A DNA stretch of 6,480 bases from Streptomyces sp. NRRL WC-3549 (GTDB lineage: Bacteria > Actinomycetota > Actinomycetes > Streptomycetales > Streptomycetaceae): positions 122,632-129,111 of the forward strand of contig NZ_KL585387.1 in the NCBI RefSeq assembly GCF_000721935.1, in the 5' to 3' direction. Shown piece after piece: positions 5,059 through 6,480 of the stretch; the stretch's first letter is position 1; each line of letters starts with the position of its first letter. The notes under the pieces were generated by a model. That model was not told the DNA's origin, did no database searches, and saw nothing but the letters and a program-made list of their open reading frames with translations. Made by a program: the position numbers and the translations under genes.

Positions 5059-5793
5059 GTGACCCTCGCCCCACCCGCCCACGAGCGCGGCGTCACCACC
5101 CTCACCCTCGACTCCCCGGCCAACCGCAACGCCCTCAGCACCCGGCTCGTCGCGGAGCTCGCAGACGCCCTCGACGCCTGTGCCGCCGACCCCGGGGTGC
5201 GGGCCGTCGTCCTCACCCACACCGGGAACACCTTCTGCGCGGGCGCCGACCTCACGGCGCCGCCCGACCCGCGGGACCTCGTCGCGCTCATGCGGCGCGT
5301 CGTCGCCCTGCCCAAGCCGGTCGTCGCGCGGGTCACCGGGCACGTCCGGGCCGGTGGCCTCGGGCTGCTCGCGGCCTGCGACATCTCCGTCGCCGGCCCC
5401 GAAGCGACCTTCGCGCTCACCGAGTCGCGCCTCGGCCTCGCGCCCGCCGTCATCTCCCTGCCGCTGCTGCCCCGCACCGACCCCCGAGCCGCCGCCCGCT
5501 ACTACCTCACCGGCGAACGCTTCGACGCGCCGGAGGCCGCCCGCATCGGGCTCGTCTCCACCGCCGCCGACGACGTGGACAAGGCGCTCGTGCCGGTACT
5601 GGACGGGCTGCGCCGGGCCTCGCCGCAGGGGCTGGCCGCGTCCAAGGAGCTGGTCGCGGCTAGGGTGCTGCGGAGTTTCGACCAGCACTCCGAAGACCTC
5701 ATCGCCCGCTCGGCGGCCCTGTTCGCCTCCGACGACGCACGGGAGGGGATGACGGCCTTCCTCGAACGACGGGACCCCACATGGCGGCTGTGA
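5059..5793 (+). CDS. Enoyl-CoA hydratase/isomerase (crotonase) family protein
   Basis: Crotonase-fold enzyme acting on acyl-CoA thioesters in the cytoplasm, probably fatty-acid or branched-chain amino-acid breakdown. From GTG 5059 it has 244 residues. An in-frame GTG 5020, also with an RBS, would add 13. Landmarks are LTLDSPANRNALS (16-27), the oxyanion-hole segments NTFCAGADL (57-65) and GHVRAGGLGLLAACD (94-108), and TESRLGLAPAVIS (121-133). By alignment to rat crotonase, Glu122 matches catalytic Glu164, but the Glu144 position is Leu103. It therefore has one of the two classical glutamates, as in many crotonase relatives, which makes simple enoyl-CoA hydration uncertain. The LGLAPAVIS motif resembles LiuC-type methylglutaconyl-CoA hydratases as I recall them, so leucine breakdown is a reasonable guess. 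Its end overlaps the TetR start, so the two form an operon. Confidence 0.88.
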   Translation: MTLAPPAHERGVTTLTLDSPANRNALSTRLVAELADALDACAADPGVRAVVLTHTGNTFCAGADLTAPPDPRDLVALMRRVVALPKPVVARVTGHVRAGGLGLLAACDISVAGPEATFALTESRLGLAPAVISLPLLPRTDPRAAARYYLTGERFDAPEAARIGLVSTAADDVDKALVPVLDGLRRASPQGLAASKELVAARVLRSFDQHSEDLIARSAALFASDDAREGMTAFLERRDPTWRL

Positions 5794-6359
5794 CACCCCC
5801 CAAGCAGGACCGCAGCCGCGCCACCCGGCAGAGCCTCCTCGAAGCGGCGGTGGCCTGTCTGGCCGAACGCGGCTGGGCGGGCTCCACCGTCTCCGTCGTC
5901 GCCGAACGCGCCGGGGTCTCGCGCGGCGCCGCCCAGCACCACTTCCCCACCCGCGAGGACCTGTTCACCGGCGCCGTCGAGTACGTCGCCGAACAGCGCT
6001 CCGCCGCGCTGCGGGCGCTGCCCGTCCAGGGGCGCGCCGAGGTCGTCGCCGCGCTCGTGGACCTCTACACCGGCCCCCTCTTCCGGGCCGCGCTCCACCT
6101 GTGGGTGGCCGCCTCCGACGAGGAGCAGCTGCGCCCCCGCGTCACCGAACTGGAAGCACGGGTCGGCCGCGAGACCCACCGCATCGCCGTCGAACTCCTC
6201 GGCGCCGACGAGGAGCGCCCCGGAGTACGCGAAACGGTCCAGGGCCTCCTCGACATGGCCCGCGGTCTGGGCCTCGCCAACCTCCTGACCGACGACACCG
6301 CCAGGCGGCGCCGGGTCGTCGCACAGTGGGCGGGCCTGCTGGACGAGGCGCTGGGCTGA
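5781..6359 (+). CDS. TetR/AcrR-family transcriptional regulator
   Basis: 192 residues from ATG 5781. The N-terminal helix-turn-helix spans about residues 14-62, with VSVVAERAGVSRGAAQHHF as the recognition part, followed by an all-helical ligand-binding and dimerisation domain. It overlaps the hydratase gene by 13 bp. An in-frame GTG 5790 forms a GTGA overlap with the hydratase stop and would give 189 residues starting TPPKQDRS. Neither start has a strong RBS, so translational coupling is likely. By position it probably controls the hydratase operon in response to an acyl-CoA or related ligand. It resembles, from memory, TetR proteins beside Streptomyces acyl-CoA carboxylase/leucine-breakdown clusters. 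That link is inference, since no such genes lie inside the window. Confidence 0.92.
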   Translation: MAAVTPPKQDRSRATRQSLLEAAVACLAERGWAGSTVSVVAERAGVSRGAAQHHFPTREDLFTGAVEYVAEQRSAALRALPVQGRAEVVAALVDLYTGPLFRAALHLWVAASDEEQLRPRVTELEARVGRETHRIAVELLGADEERPGVRETVQGLLDMARGLGLANLLTDDTARRRRVVAQWAGLLDEALG

Positions 6360-6480
6360 GCGGCGTCTTCGGGGCTCACGGCGTCCGCCCGCGCACGGGA
6401 CGGGTCCCCCGCTGTCGGTACGGGAGCCGGCTGACGGCGGTGGTACGGGGCCGGGAGGCGGCTGCCACGCGGCGACGGCG

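Noticed and set aside
4791..5663. 290-codon plus-strand frame overlapping the hydratase
   Set aside because: Arginine-rich off-frame reading of the crotonase gene, with no protein-family motif.
4993..5796. Long minus-strand frame opposite the hydratase
   Set aside because: Gly/Glu/Val-rich antisense of a GC-rich gene. The crotonase motifs on the plus strand explain the openness.
6376..6480. Minus-strand frame running in from the right edge and ending at 6376-6378
   Set aside because: It is open for about 34 codons and arginine-rich, so it could be the tail of a convergent gene, but nothing in it is recognisable and openness is expected at this GC content.
1..6480. CRISPR array, tRNA, rRNA or phage integrase/attachment site
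   Set aside because: No regularly spaced repeats, no tRNA-like cloverleaf or CCA end, and no integrase motifs were seen on either strand.

Overview
The window looks like a Streptomyces (or close actinomycete) chromosome. The coding DNA is very GC-rich with G/C third positions, and GTG and TTG starts are used. It also holds several protein families that are largely actinomycete-specific: DUF397, DUF5753-type XRE regulators and DUF6879. No sequence search was run, so all family calls rest on motifs I could read.

Layout, left to right. (1) Bases 1-55 are probably the 3' end of a plus-strand gene cut by the window edge. (2) A regulatory gap of about 280 bp, dense in CTTG/CAAG dyads, leads into an XRE/DUF5753 regulator (334-1197). 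This overlaps a small DUF397 protein (1194-1412) by ATGA, and a G/C hairpin follows. (3) A complete 899-bp IS5-type insertion sequence (1566-2464) lies on the minus strand. It has perfect 17-bp terminal repeats and a transposase split over two frames by a -1 slippery site. (4) About 1 kb of visibly less GC-rich cargo (2465-3474) holds the 3' end of what looks like a polymorphic-toxin gene, broken by the IS edge and by an in-frame TGA. Next comes a probable immunity gene with no normal start codon, then a strong intrinsic terminator. (5) A 68-bp remnant of a second, inverted copy of the IS end (3475-3542) runs directly into a 5'-truncated DUF6879 gene. A second XRE/DUF5753 regulator (3771-4622, TTG start) follows. 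(6) After a gap of about 430 bp come two overlapping, ordinary-looking chromosomal genes: an enoyl-CoA hydratase/isomerase-family protein (5059-5793) and a TetR regulator (5781-6359).

How it fits together. The left two thirds is an eroded accessory patch: two regulator modules (XRE-DUF397 and DUF6879-XRE) flank an IS-bracketed toxin/immunity relic. The facing IS ends, with no visible target-site duplication and with truncated genes on both sides, suggest IS-mediated rearrangement rather than one clean insertion. The right third returns to core-like metabolism, where the TetR protein is coupled to the hydratase it probably regulates. I see no convincing wholly new system. The most interesting part is the toxin/immunity relic between the inverted IS ends, together with the CTTG/CAAG dyad cluster next to the XRE-DUF397 operon.
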